Source: Pikeienuella litoralis
Lineage (GTDB): Bacteria; Pseudomonadota; Alphaproteobacteria; Rhodobacterales; Rhodobacteraceae
Length of the DNA stretch: 64,000 bases
Assembly: GCF_037646705.1 (NCBI RefSeq)
Contig: NZ_JBBHER010000010.1
Location: forward strand, 62,001-126,000
Reading direction: 5' to 3'
Shown here piece by piece: positions 17,526 through 25,747 of this stretch. Below the pieces are notes generated by a model. That model saw only the letters and a program-made list of their open reading frames with translations. It ran no database searches and was not told the DNA's origin. Position 1 is the first letter of the stretch, and every line of letters starts with the position of its first letter. The translations under genes were made by a program, and so were the position numbers.

Positions 17526-18009
17526 GAAGCGGCGGCGCAACCCGCCGTGATGCGGGCCATGACGCCTATTCCGCGTCGCGCAACTCATCGACGGTAAAAA
17601 CGGGTCCGCCTTCGCGGGCGTCGTTCATGAAAACGAGATGCGCCGGGACACAATGGCCCCGGCGCGCTCCTTGATCTGTGCTTTCGGCCCATGCGCCCTG
17701 ATCGCGGTTGGTTCGTCATTTGTCCCAACTCGAAAGAGAAACTCATGAGGCTCAAAAAGCCATCGACCTGATCGCCGAGAGAAACCGCGATGCGGCGCGG
17801 ACCAGCTTGGCCCGGCAGGATATCGGTTTCGCTGAAATTGATGCCTCATGCCCGCAAGAGGCTCGACGACATCACATGACTCAGTGAAATGAAGAACCAA
17901 CACGATGTGCGGACATGTCCATAAAAAAGCCGCTCGACTTTCGTCGGCGGCTTGTTCGCTAATATTGGTTGCGGGGGGCGCTTTTCCACACCCGCTTACA
18001 TTGAGATGA
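17526..18009. other. 484-bp gap with a possible gene fragment
   Basis: No full gene is supported. One plus-strand frame ending at 17887 reads RHLSQLERETHEAQKAIDLI and continues AERNRDAARTSLARQDIG, which is protein-like and helical, but it has only TTG start codons and no clear ribosome binding site. It may be a fragment of a lost gene. I see no terminator or insertion sequence. Confidence 0.3.
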
Positions 18010-18639
18010 TCATACAGAATCTGCGTTTTCGCCAATCTCCTTCATCGCCTCATTCGCGATCATCTGCTTCATGAACGTGATGAGCCTCGCCTCGAGGTCG
18101 TCGTCGCGGCTCTGCTGGTCAATCTGCGCGTTCAGATCGGCGATCAGCGCATCCTTGGCCACTTCTTGCTTGCTCATCTCGGCGATGTCCTCCTCCATTT
18201 CCGCGGCGGATGTCTCTTTCGACGCCAGATCCGCCTCGAGCTCCTGAATGCGCTGGCGGAACATGCGGAGATCAGCGTCCAGTTCCGCCTCACGCGCTCG
18301 ACTCTCCCGGCTCAGCTCATCGAACTGGATGGCGAGCGCCGCCGTCATGGCGCGCGCCACCTCATCGCCGATCCCGGCCGCCGCCGCCTTCGCCGCGCTC
18401 GGGAGCATCTCGGCGAGCCTTTTCGCCTTCGCTTCGTCCCGCTCCTGACAAATGCGCCGGACCTCCGCATCGAGGATCCCGGCGTCGATCCCGGGCGAGA
18501 CCCCGAGTTCATCACGCATCGCCTGCTTCACCGTCGCGCCGTCCGCGATATCGCCGCGGGCCTCAACGCTTGCGATGCCCTTCAGCACCTGCGCCTCGGT
18601 GTATTTTCTCGGGCGTCCGCCCTTGCTCTTCTCGATCAT
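18010..18639 (-). CDS. KfrA-like DNA-binding coiled-coil protein
   Basis: A 209-residue protein. Residues 1-65 (GRPRKYTEAQVLKGIASVEA, TVKQAMRDELGVSPG) resemble the KfrA N-terminal helix-turn-helix region, in which a first helix, a short turn and a VRxxLG segment bind DNA. From about residue 90 to 185 the chain is a long heptad-rich coiled coil (ELSRESRAREAELDADL, ELEADLASKE). KfrA proteins are plasmid-borne, autoregulated and involved in stable maintenance. Four TTTCGG repeats lie directly upstream and are its likely operator. It sits 3' of the large P-loop protein gene on the same strand. Confidence 0.6.
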   Translation of the reverse strand: MIEKSKGGRPRKYTEAQVLKGIASVEARGDIADGATVKQAMRDELGVSPGIDAGILDAEVRRICQERDEAKAKRLAEMLPSAAKAAAAGIGDEVARAMTAALAIQFDELSRESRAREAELDADLRMFRQRIQELEADLASKETSAAEMEEDIAEMSKQEVAKDALIADLNAQIDQQSRDDDLEARLITFMKQMIANEAMKEIGENADSV

Positions 18640-18649
18640 GGATCATGTC

Positions 18650-18692
18650 TTTCGGTATCGTTTCGGAAAGGATTTCGGAAACCAGGTTTCGG
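18650..18692 (-). repeat. Phased TTTCGG repeats upstream of the KfrA-like gene
   Basis: TTTCGG occurs four times on the plus strand, beginning at 18650, 18661, 18673 and 18687, three of them followed by AAA. Spacings of 11, 12 and 14 bases put them on about the same helix face. They start 11 bases before the gene's ATG and fill the space to the stop of the helicase gene. This fits an iteron-like operator of an autoregulated coiled-coil DNA-binding protein. Confidence 0.6.
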
Positions 18693-18715
18693 AAACCCAC
18701 CGCCAGCTGCGGTAT

Positions 18716-20953
18716 TCAGGAGGTGGGTTCGATCCGATGCGGGGGAAAAACATTTTCCCTGCCGGCGGGATGATTTTTCTGCGGGATCAGTCGGGCGGCG
18801 AGCCCGGGCCACAGGCGCCCCGCCTGCGCCAGCGCTTCGCTCTCCGGGGCGAGGATGATCGCCGGCGCCGGCCGGCCGCCGCATCCCTGGCGGATCAGTT
18901 CGACGCGCGCCGTCGGCCACTGGTTTTTCGACCCGATCCGCTCGATCAGCGCCAGCATGTCGGACGAGGTCCGGCCCCGCCGGAACTCCTTGGCGGCGGC
19001 GCTCGAGAAATCGCGCGGCAGATCCATCGCGAGACCGGCGGCGGAGACGCGGGTCCCGCGGACCGGGCGCCCCATCGTCGCCTGAAGGGCGCGCTCCATG
19101 CGCAGATAGGCCGGAACGTCCGGCTCGTCCGGAAGGTCGTGATACAGCGCATCCAGCGAGAGGAGCCGCGTGATCGGCAAGTCCAGCAGCGGCATGTCGC
19201 AGAGCAGAACGACCCGCTTCGCCTGGTCCGGTGAAATCAGGCGAAGGCGGGCGATCGCCTGCAGGGTGGCGCATTCGCGCGCCTGTCGCAGAACCGCCTG
19301 CACGCGAGGGTCCGGGTGCGCGCGAACCTTGGCGGCTGGGAACGAGCCATCGTCCATCAGCCGGATCGACGCCTGTTTGGGAAGCGGGCCGGCCTGGTGT
19401 CGGAGCAGCAGGTCCTCTTCGTCGCTGAACAGGCAGCGGGCGTATCTCTCCATATATTTGACGGGCGGCTGCAGACGGCCGACGATGACGATGGTCCGAT
19501 AGCGCTCGAAATCGTTGACGCCCAACATCCGCGGCCCGAACCAGCGCGCGGTCGCGCCCAGAAGCTCCCGGCGCGATCCGTCGCCCTCATCGTCGTCAGG
19601 GGGCGGTCCGGAATCGCCGTGGAGCCCCTCGAGCACCGCTTTCGTGGCCACCACGAGGGTGCGGCCGACCCCGGCCAGAGCGACCTCGCGCTCGATGATC
19701 CGCCGGACCTTGGCTCTCCGCTCGGTTCCGCGCTTCGGATCAAGCAGCCAGCTGTTGGACAGCGTGCGGTCCGAGACCTGGATGATTTCGGCTTTCGGTT
19801 TCGCCTCGATGCGCGTGAAGCTCGTGCCGGGCGCGAGCCGTTCGGCGATCCTGGCGTCCGCATCCGCGTCCAGCAGGAGCGCCGGCGCGTCGCGCGGGAT
19901 CTGTGTGACCCGGTGCAGCCGAATGATCTGCCTGATCCCGGACTCCTCCCTGATCTCCTCGATCGTCAAACGGTTCGGACCGAGCGGGGTCTCCTCCGCG
20001 AGCAGCTTGAAAAGCGCCTCGCGCTTCTGCGATGCGAACAGGGCGCCTTGATTGATTGTCCTGAGCGTGGACTCGATTTCGGCTCGACTGTGCCGGGGCC
20101 GGATATCGAGAGTTTCCCGCGACGCCCGCTCGCCCTTCCACAACTGTTCGAGCTTGTCCGAGCCCACTCCGAGCGATCGAAGGTGCTGACGCACGTCCAT
20201 TCCCGATCGAAGGGCGTGGATGATTCCGGACGTCACGTTGCTCAGAAGGATGAAGAGATCCTGCCGAAAATCGCACAGCGGCGCGCTCATGATTTCGTCG
20301 ATGGAAATGCCCGTGGTCGCGACAAGCGTCGGCCAGACCTTCTCGTCGACGATGCGGAGCGCCGTGTCCGTCGCCCGGTCAAGCGGTGGAAACGCCTCGA
20401 GATAATTGTGCGAGAGAAAGTGGATCTTCGCGCCGACCGCGTCTTTTTGCTCGAGGTAGGGGCACCCCGCCGCGCAGGGCGCATTGACCGGCTCGCCGTG
20501 CTCCTCCCAGCGACAGAGCGCCTCCGTCACCGAAGGGACGAGATGCGCGATCTGCTTAACCAGATCGGCGCGCTGGCACATCGGGATCCCGGATCCGGGG
20601 ATCTCTGCGCGCCGCCCGCGGATGACGACGACCGGCAGGCTGCTGTCGAGCTTTCGAAGATCGGCGGCGGCGCGCTCGGCGAGATCCAGCGTCGGCACAT
20701 AGAAGAGGACATGGCCTTTGGCGAGCAGGGCGCGGCCATGCCTGGCCAGCAGGCGCAAAGCCGTGCTCGTCTTGCCGACGCCGGCGCTGACCTTGAGGGT
20801 CAGCACCGGTGAATCCTGACCGGGATTGACACCCCCCGTCGCCGCAGCGGCGATGAACGCCTCCATGCGCGCCTCGAGCTCGCGGCGCGCATCGTCCGGC
20901 GCGCGCCAGGTCGGGAGCGTGAAATGGGGGGTGAAACGGTGTGTCTGATCCAT
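18716..20953 (-). CDS. Large P-loop protein with XPD/DinG-like four-cysteine cluster, putative helicase
   Basis: A 745-residue protein; GAAGGACAGG before the ATG at 20953 favours this start over one 31 codons upstream. Walker A SAGVGKTST lies at 56-64. Cys126, Cys147, Cys160 and Cys164 follow (C-x20-C-x12-C-x3-C, last pair in PCAAGCPYLEQ), then HFLSHNYLEAF, then a Walker B-like ALRIVDEKVW (198-207). Walker A, four cysteines, then the DE box is the layout of iron-sulfur helicases such as XPD and DinG, though here the box is DEK and not DEAH. FERYRTIVIVGRLQPP near 515 may be a late helicase motif. Role is unknown; plasmid or element replication, or defence, are options. It diverges from the HTH gene. 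Confidence 0.55.
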   Translation of the reverse strand: MDQTHRFTPHFTLPTWRAPDDARRELEARMEAFIAAAATGGVNPGQDSPVLTLKVSAGVGKTSTALRLLARHGRALLAKGHVLFYVPTLDLAERAAADLRKLDSSLPVVVIRGRRAEIPGSGIPMCQRADLVKQIAHLVPSVTEALCRWEEHGEPVNAPCAAGCPYLEQKDAVGAKIHFLSHNYLEAFPPLDRATDTALRIVDEKVWPTLVATTGISIDEIMSAPLCDFRQDLFILLSNVTSGIIHALRSGMDVRQHLRSLGVGSDKLEQLWKGERASRETLDIRPRHSRAEIESTLRTINQGALFASQKREALFKLLAEETPLGPNRLTIEEIREESGIRQIIRLHRVTQIPRDAPALLLDADADARIAERLAPGTSFTRIEAKPKAEIIQVSDRTLSNSWLLDPKRGTERRAKVRRIIEREVALAGVGRTLVVATKAVLEGLHGDSGPPPDDDEGDGSRRELLGATARWFGPRMLGVNDFERYRTIVIVGRLQPPVKYMERYARCLFSDEEDLLLRHQAGPLPKQASIRLMDDGSFPAAKVRAHPDPRVQAVLRQARECATLQAIARLRLISPDQAKRVVLLCDMPLLDLPITRLLSLDALYHDLPDEPDVPAYLRMERALQATMGRPVRGTRVSAAGLAMDLPRDFSSAAAKEFRRGRTSSDMLALIERIGSKNQWPTARVELIRQGCGGRPAPAIILAPESEALAQAGRLWPGLAARLIPQKNHPAGRENVFPPHRIEPTS

Positions 20954-21045
20954 GTCCTGTCCTTCTGTTGGGAGGGACATGGTTCCCTGAGCGGTCGCGC
21001 CAAAACGCGATCTGTCGCGCCGTTCGCCGCGAGGTCGGCGCGGCA

Positions 21046-21093
21046 ATGGTGGGGGCGCCCAATCAGGACGTATCTATAGGATGCCCCCACCAT
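21046..21093. promoter_or_regulatory. Inverted-repeat operator between divergent helicase and HTH genes
   Basis: ATGGTGGGGGC (21046-21056) and its exact complement GCCCCCACCAT (21083-21093) form 11-bp arms around a 26-base AT-richer centre that includes TATCTATAG. The site is midway between the divergent starts at 20953 and 21159. It is a good candidate operator for the two-HTH regulator encoded on the right. Confidence 0.6.
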
Positions 21094-21158
21094 CGCCCCG
21101 GTTTTGGCGGCGTGGTCCTGGCGACTATTTCCTCCTCATCACCATGAGGGGGACCAGC

Positions 21159-21530
21159 ATGCTGACTGTCGAAGACGCCGCCGAACACTACGCCCTGACG
21201 CCGGGAACGATCCGGGCGCGGATCAGGGCCGGAGATCTCCGCGCGCAACGCATCAACCGACATTACCGTCTCGACTGGGAGGATGTCTGGTCCTGCGAGC
21301 AGGGACCGGCGCCGAAAGGCCGGCGCGCCGAGCGCTACCGGATGCCGCTGATGACCAAATCGCGCGTCGCCGCAAAACTCCGCGTCAGCGTGAGGACGGT
21401 CGAGCGCATGATCGAGCGCGGCCTGCCGACAAGGAACATCTGGGGCACGGTGCGGATCAATCCCGCCGACGCCCGCGACTGGCTCGTCTCACATCACGGA
21501 CTCGACCTGCGGGACGACTGGCATGTCTGA
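21159..21530 (+). CDS. Two-domain helix-turn-helix (excisionase-like) regulator
   Basis: A 123-residue protein with GAGGGGG 7 bases ahead of the ATG at 21159. The first HTH is MLTVEDAAEHYALTPGTIRA, RIRAGDLRAQRINRHYRLDWE; the second is MTKSRVAAKLRVSVRTVERM, IERGLPTRNIWGTVRINPAD. Both follow the helix_turn_helix_17/excisionase pattern: AA-xx-L-x-VS-x-RT, then a G-containing wing. Such proteins regulate or direct recombinases. Two recombinase genes lie 950 bases downstream. A broken copy of its 3' end is found at 22069. Confidence 0.75.
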   Translation: MLTVEDAAEHYALTPGTIRARIRAGDLRAQRINRHYRLDWEDVWSCEQGPAPKGRRAERYRMPLMTKSRVAAKLRVSVRTVERMIERGLPTRNIWGTVRINPADARDWLVSHHGLDLRDDWHV

Positions 21531-21706
21531 GCCGCCGATCATTCGCACAGCGGGGATATCGCCGGTCTGGTCCGAAAATTTTCCACAGGTCCCAACATCT
21601 TTTTCTTTTGGAGTGAAGTCAAAGAATTCCACGTCCGTCCTGAGTGGCGCGTTCACTCATAACCCAAACCCGCACCAGCCACGGTGCTACAACTCGGAGT
21701 TCCACA

Positions 21707-21937
21707 ATGAACCTTCAAAAATTCAGCCTCATCGATGACTGCTTCGTTGACGCGGTGATCCTTACCCTCGCCGGCGCCATCCGCGTTGAGGCCGAGATCA
21801 TGGTTGCAGGCCTGCCTGCTCATATCGATAGCGCCACTTGGGTGGAGACAGGTCAGGATGCTGCGGCGTTCATCTCGCCGCAACTCGATGAGGTGCGTGA
21901 GCTGATCCAAAACGCAGCAATCAGAGTTCTGGCGTAA
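21707..21937 (+). CDS. Small hypothetical protein inside a duplicated HTH 3' end
   Basis: A 76-residue protein starting MNLQKFSLIDDCFVDAVILT with GGAG 8 bases before the ATG at 21707. The rest (AGAIRVEAEIMVAGLPAH, EVRELIQNAAIRVLA) is helical, acidic and without a known motif. A strong terminator follows the stop after 33 bases, which supports it as a real short transcription unit. It lies in about 500 bases of DNA located between the HTH gene and the partial second copy of its 3' end. Confidence 0.6.
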   Translation: MNLQKFSLIDDCFVDAVILTLAGAIRVEAEIMVAGLPAHIDSATWVETGQDAAAFISPQLDEVRELIQNAAIRVLA

Positions 21938-21969
21938 TGTGTCGGCGTCCGAGACGCCCAAACCAGATC

Positions 21970-21996
21970 AGACGGCTCTTCGGAGCCGTCTTTTTT
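21970..21996 (+). terminator. Rho-independent terminator
   Basis: AGACGGCTC, the tetraloop TTCG, and GAGCCGTCT form a perfect 9-bp stem that runs directly into a T run (21991-21996). It ends the transcript of the small gene at 21707-21937. It is one of the clearest intrinsic terminators in the window. Confidence 0.9.
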
Positions 21997-22068
21997 GTTC
22001 CCCAGATTTTTCGCCTGTTTTGAAAGACCCATTTCCTCCACACCACCCTGCCAGGGTGGTGGCGCGGC

Positions 22069-22239
22069 GTGAGGACAATCGAGCGCATGATCGGGTGCGG
22101 CGCGCCGACCGGGCCATCTGGGGCGCGGTGCGGATCAATCCCGCCGACGCCCGCGACTGGCTCGTCTCACATCACGGACTCGACCTGCGGGACGACTGGC
22201 GTGTCTGAGCCCCCGATCATTCGCACAGCGGCGATATCG
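22069..22239 (+). pseudogene. Frameshifted partial copy of the HTH gene 3' end
   Basis: 22069-22239 is a direct repeat of 21390-21561 with only scattered differences. It encodes VRTIERMIGCG in one frame and IWGAVRINPADARDWLVSHH in another, because one base is missing in the part corresponding to GLPTRNIWG of the HTH protein. The similarity extends about 30 bases past the stop codon. It can only be a relic. It may mark the far boundary of a small inserted cassette. Confidence 0.8.
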
Positions 22240-22408
22240 GTTCTCACGACACCGGCGCGGACCCCGCGCCGTTCGCACGGACGCGCCCAATCATACATCG
22301 GCGTTGTGTTGATGGGCGCCAATGCGAATGACGATAAATCCGCGACAGCATGTGCGAACCGCCCCGCCGGGCGCGATCTCCCAGGTCCTGAAACCACGAT
22401 GACGTCGC

Positions 22409-22458
22409 GAGACGTCTGCGCCGCGCCTTTCTCTCCGAAGGCGCCGCGCAGGCGTCTC
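22409..22458 (+). promoter_or_regulatory. Long stem-loop in the leader of the recombinase operon
   Basis: Two 19-base arms (22409-22427 and 22440-22458) pair with two mismatches around a 12-base loop TTTCTCTCCGAA. The structure ends 6 bases before the AAGGAG ribosome binding site of the first recombinase gene. It has no T run, so it is not a normal terminator. It could limit translation or transcription of the recombinase genes. Confidence 0.45.
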
Positions 22459-22475
22459 ACGACAAGGAGATCGAC

Positions 22476-24413
22476 ATGACGATGCAGACGCCGATCCGGA
22501 AGGCTCCGGAAACCGAATACTGGATGGGCGAGGTTCTCGCCTGGGCCGAGGCGAGCGACGAACTCTATGACGCGATCTGCGAGCTCAGGAAGATCCCGGC
22601 GCGGATGCGCATGATCGACGAGGATATCGGCCTGATCCCGGCCGGTCTGGCGCATTTCGACAAGGTGATCGCGCCAACTTCCTATGGCGCGGTCTCGAGC
22701 GCGAAGGATCTCGAGAAGGCCCGGCGGCGCGGCAATTCCCGCGTCCGCGCTTTGCTGGCCCGATTCCACGCGGCGACCGGTCTCACGGCGCCGCGCACCG
22801 GACGCGAGGACTGGGACCGCCTGATCGCGCTGGTCGGGAAACACGAAGGCTTCGCAAATCGCGGCGCGCTCTTCGCGATGCAACAGCACAAGGCGCTGTT
22901 CTCCCTCCGCGCCAGATGCCGGACGGCGCCGTCGGAACTGAGCCAGGAGGAGATCGACCGCGTCTTCAGCGACGCGACATCGGACAAGCGAAAGTCGATC
23001 CGCAAGGGGATCGCGCTGATCAACAGGCTCATCGCGATGCAGAATGCGATTCCCGAGCTCCGGGATCTTCTGCCGCCGGTCGGCCTCGAGACGCCGGACT
23101 CTCCCGATCGGGCGCGTCGGATCCTGTGGTCGTCGATCCCCGAGGCGTTGCGCGAGGACGCCGAGGCGATATTCCGCGAGACGCTCGCGAAGCCCGAAGA
23201 TCGGGCGGCGGACGTCACCGCGCGTCTCAAGGCGGGCGAGGATCCGGAGACCGTGCTGGCCGAGGTCAACGCATCGGCGAAGGCTCAACGGAGAAAGATC
23301 GGCAATCCCGCCGGCGCCCGCGCGGGATACCAGGCTGCGGTGACGTGGCTCTGGCGCGCGGCCGATGACCGGGGCGGTTCCGCCGCCGCGACGACCCTCG
23401 CCGACCTGATGACGCACGAGACTCTCGAGGCCGCTTGCGCGGATCAGATCGAGCGCGCGGAAGGGTCGGCGACGCTGAAGGATCCGAAACTGACGCAGAC
23501 CCTCAATGGCCGTCTGACCGCGTTGCGCACGCTCGCATCTCATGGCCTGCATCGCCCCGATCTGGTCGCGCTCATCGACCTGACCAAGCTCCGCTATTGG
23601 GAACACATCGTGACGCCGCAGCAGATGACCGCCGACGCCGAACGCACTTGCAAGATCCTGCGCGACACTCCGCATATCGCCGCCAGGTTCGTCCGCGCGC
23701 CCTACATCCTGGCGGATCGGGCGATGGCGGATATCGCACGCGCCCGCGCCGATTCAGACCGGGACGCCGAAGACCGGGGGCTGAGGCTCCATGCGGTGGC
23801 GGCGATGTATGCGATCCAGCTCTCCCGACCGGTGCGGACCTCGAACCTCATTCGGGTCCGGGAAAGAGGCGGCCCGGAAGCGCCGGGCAACATGGAGTGG
23901 ATCAAGGATCGGAAGAAGGCCGAGATCACATTCCGGCCGGGAGAGGTGAAGAACAACGAAACGGTGATGGTGACCGTCCTGGACGACGACGCCGAGATCC
24001 TCTGGACATGGCAAAAGGTCTTGCGGCCGCGCTTTGTCGAGTTGAGGCGGATCCCGGACAGCCCGTATCTGTTTCCGGGAACGGCGACGCCGCGTCTGGT
24101 GAAAGACAAGATGACGCTCCCCTCGGGCTGCGTCTCGCCGGCGACGATGGCGGAGATGTGGGCGCTCGGCGAGGCCCATCTCGGGCTCGGTCTGACGCCT
24201 CACCAATGCCGCCATGCCGTCGCGACGCTCATCCTCGCATTGTATCCGGGCGATTTCGGCAGGGCGGCGACGATCCTTCGCGACACCGAGGAGACCGTCC
24301 GGAGGCATTACGGGTGCGACAGCGGCCAGGCGGCCGCGGCGCATGTGCGTCAGGCTCTGCTCGCCCATCACCCCGATCTCTTCAAGCAAATGAAAAGGAG
24401 GCGCGCCAGATGA
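22476..24413 (+). CDS. Large tyrosine recombinase 1 of an overlapping pair
   Basis: A 645-residue protein with AAGGAG 6 bases before the ATG at 22476. The C-terminal 200 residues form a tyrosine recombinase catalytic domain: first Arg in IQLSRPVRTSNLIRV near 460, His576 and Arg579 in TPHQCRHAVATL, and Tyr612 in RDTEETVRRHYG. The N-terminal 400 residues are helical and match no domain I know, and are far longer than the usual core-binding domain. The stop overlaps the start of the second recombinase. Function in recombination at a site in or near the island is inferred. Confidence 0.75.
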   Translation: MTMQTPIRKAPETEYWMGEVLAWAEASDELYDAICELRKIPARMRMIDEDIGLIPAGLAHFDKVIAPTSYGAVSSAKDLEKARRRGNSRVRALLARFHAATGLTAPRTGREDWDRLIALVGKHEGFANRGALFAMQQHKALFSLRARCRTAPSELSQEEIDRVFSDATSDKRKSIRKGIALINRLIAMQNAIPELRDLLPPVGLETPDSPDRARRILWSSIPEALREDAEAIFRETLAKPEDRAADVTARLKAGEDPETVLAEVNASAKAQRRKIGNPAGARAGYQAAVTWLWRAADDRGGSAAATTLADLMTHETLEAACADQIERAEGSATLKDPKLTQTLNGRLTALRTLASHGLHRPDLVALIDLTKLRYWEHIVTPQQMTADAERTCKILRDTPHIAARFVRAPYILADRAMADIARARADSDRDAEDRGLRLHAVAAMYAIQLSRPVRTSNLIRVRERGGPEAPGNMEWIKDRKKAEITFRPGEVKNNETVMVTVLDDDAEILWTWQKVLRPRFVELRRIPDSPYLFPGTATPRLVKDKMTLPSGCVSPATMAEMWALGEAHLGLGLTPHQCRHAVATLILALYPGDFGRAATILRDTEETVRRHYGCDSGQAAAAHVRQALLAHHPDLFKQMKRRRAR

Positions 24414-25747
24414 CCCGCAGGAAATCCATCGAGGAGCATCTCGCGGCGGCTCCGGCCGCCGTCCGGCGCGCGATGATCGAAAGCCGCGCCGACCTCGAAC
24501 CCGGCGCGGCCGCCGTGACGGGTCGTTTCTTCGCCGTCGTGAAGGACCGCCATGAGCCGACCGAGGCGCCGGGCGCCGGGAGCTTCCGGGCCGCGGCGGC
24601 CTCGGAGAGCACGCTGGCGACCCTGCTGCGGACGCTCATACGCTACGCGCCCGATGTCTCGACGGCCGCCGCCCGCGAGGTGCGGGCGGAATGGTATGCG
24701 CGCCGCCCCCGCAGCGCGCCGAAGGGCGGGCGCCCCGCCCGCTCCGAATGCGCCCTCGTCGCGTCGTGGCCGGGCTCCTGGCGCGCCATGTATCCGGCTC
24801 TGCGCCAGGCCCGGATCAAGGAGTCGTCCAGGACCCGCTATATCGACTCGATCTCCCGCTGCGCGCAGATCGTCAGGCGAGGCGCCGCCGATGAGCGCCT
24901 GACCTTCTACACCGCGTGGCGTCTGAGCGAGGCGTTCAGGGCGGGTGGAACGAAGATCAAGCCGATCACGATCGCCAACTATCTCGACGCCCTCGTCGCC
25001 CTCGGCCGTTTCGCCGGCGCGGACGCCGGGGACCTCGCCGGGATGCGCTACATGTGCGACGCGCTGCGGGATGAGGCCCGAATGGGCGAGAAGCGAAAGA
25101 TCGCTCCGATCGCCGACCTGATGAGGAAGGGGGGCTTCGAGCACATCGCCCGGCGGATCGGCGACATGCGCACGGAAGCCGCGTCCCTGCCCGACCATTC
25201 CGCGCGCAAGGTCCTGTTGCTTCAGACGGCGGCGGTCTCTGCGATCGACATGAACAAGCCCGCCCGGGCCGGGGACATGGCGGGCTGGCGCCTCGGCCAC
25301 GACCTCTGGCGCGCGACGGGCGGCGTCTGGCGTCTCGCCTGGCGTCAGGGGAAGACCGGCATGACGACGGAAGCCGGCGAGCTTTGGCCCGAGATCAGCG
25401 AGATCCTCGACGAGCTCATCCTGTGCGGACGCCCGGACCGGTTGATCCATCTGCGCTACGGCGAGGTCATCGGTAAAAACTGGCTGACCCTGTCCGACGC
25501 CGCCCGACCATCCAAATGGCCGAGCGAGCGGGTCAATGCGGCCATAGGCGTGCCCTCGCACGACCTGCGGACCCTCGCCGCCGACTACATGCGTCGGCAC
25601 GACCCCGTGATCGCCGCGCGGATCATCTCGACGCATCTCGGTCACGCCACGCTCAAAGCCGGAAAGGAATATTCCGCGCTGAGCGAGGGCGACGCCGCAG
25701 CACGCGCATGGCGGATGGATCGGCGACGGATCGCGGCGGCCGGATAG
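24410..25747 (+). CDS. Tyrosine recombinase 2 of an overlapping pair
   Basis: A 445-residue protein; AGGAGG stands 8 bases before the ATG at 24410, which overlaps the previous stop (ATGA). Catalytic residues can be seen: Arg in MNKPARAGDMAGW near 275, His384 and Arg387 in VPSHDLRTLAADYM, His412 in ISTHLGHATLKAG and Tyr421 in KEYSAL. It is not a duplicate of its neighbour and has a different N-terminus. Adjacent dissimilar recombinases expressed together suggest a heteromeric recombinase, as in multi-recombinase elements. Confidence 0.75.
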   Translation: MTRRKSIEEHLAAAPAAVRRAMIESRADLEPGAAAVTGRFFAVVKDRHEPTEAPGAGSFRAAAASESTLATLLRTLIRYAPDVSTAAAREVRAEWYARRPRSAPKGGRPARSECALVASWPGSWRAMYPALRQARIKESSRTRYIDSISRCAQIVRRGAADERLTFYTAWRLSEAFRAGGTKIKPITIANYLDALVALGRFAGADAGDLAGMRYMCDALRDEARMGEKRKIAPIADLMRKGGFEHIARRIGDMRTEAASLPDHSARKVLLLQTAAVSAIDMNKPARAGDMAGWRLGHDLWRATGGVWRLAWRQGKTGMTTEAGELWPEISEILDELILCGRPDRLIHLRYGEVIGKNWLTLSDAARPSKWPSERVNAAIGVPSHDLRTLAADYMRRHDPVIAARIISTHLGHATLKAGKEYSALSEGDAAARAWRMDRRRIAAAG

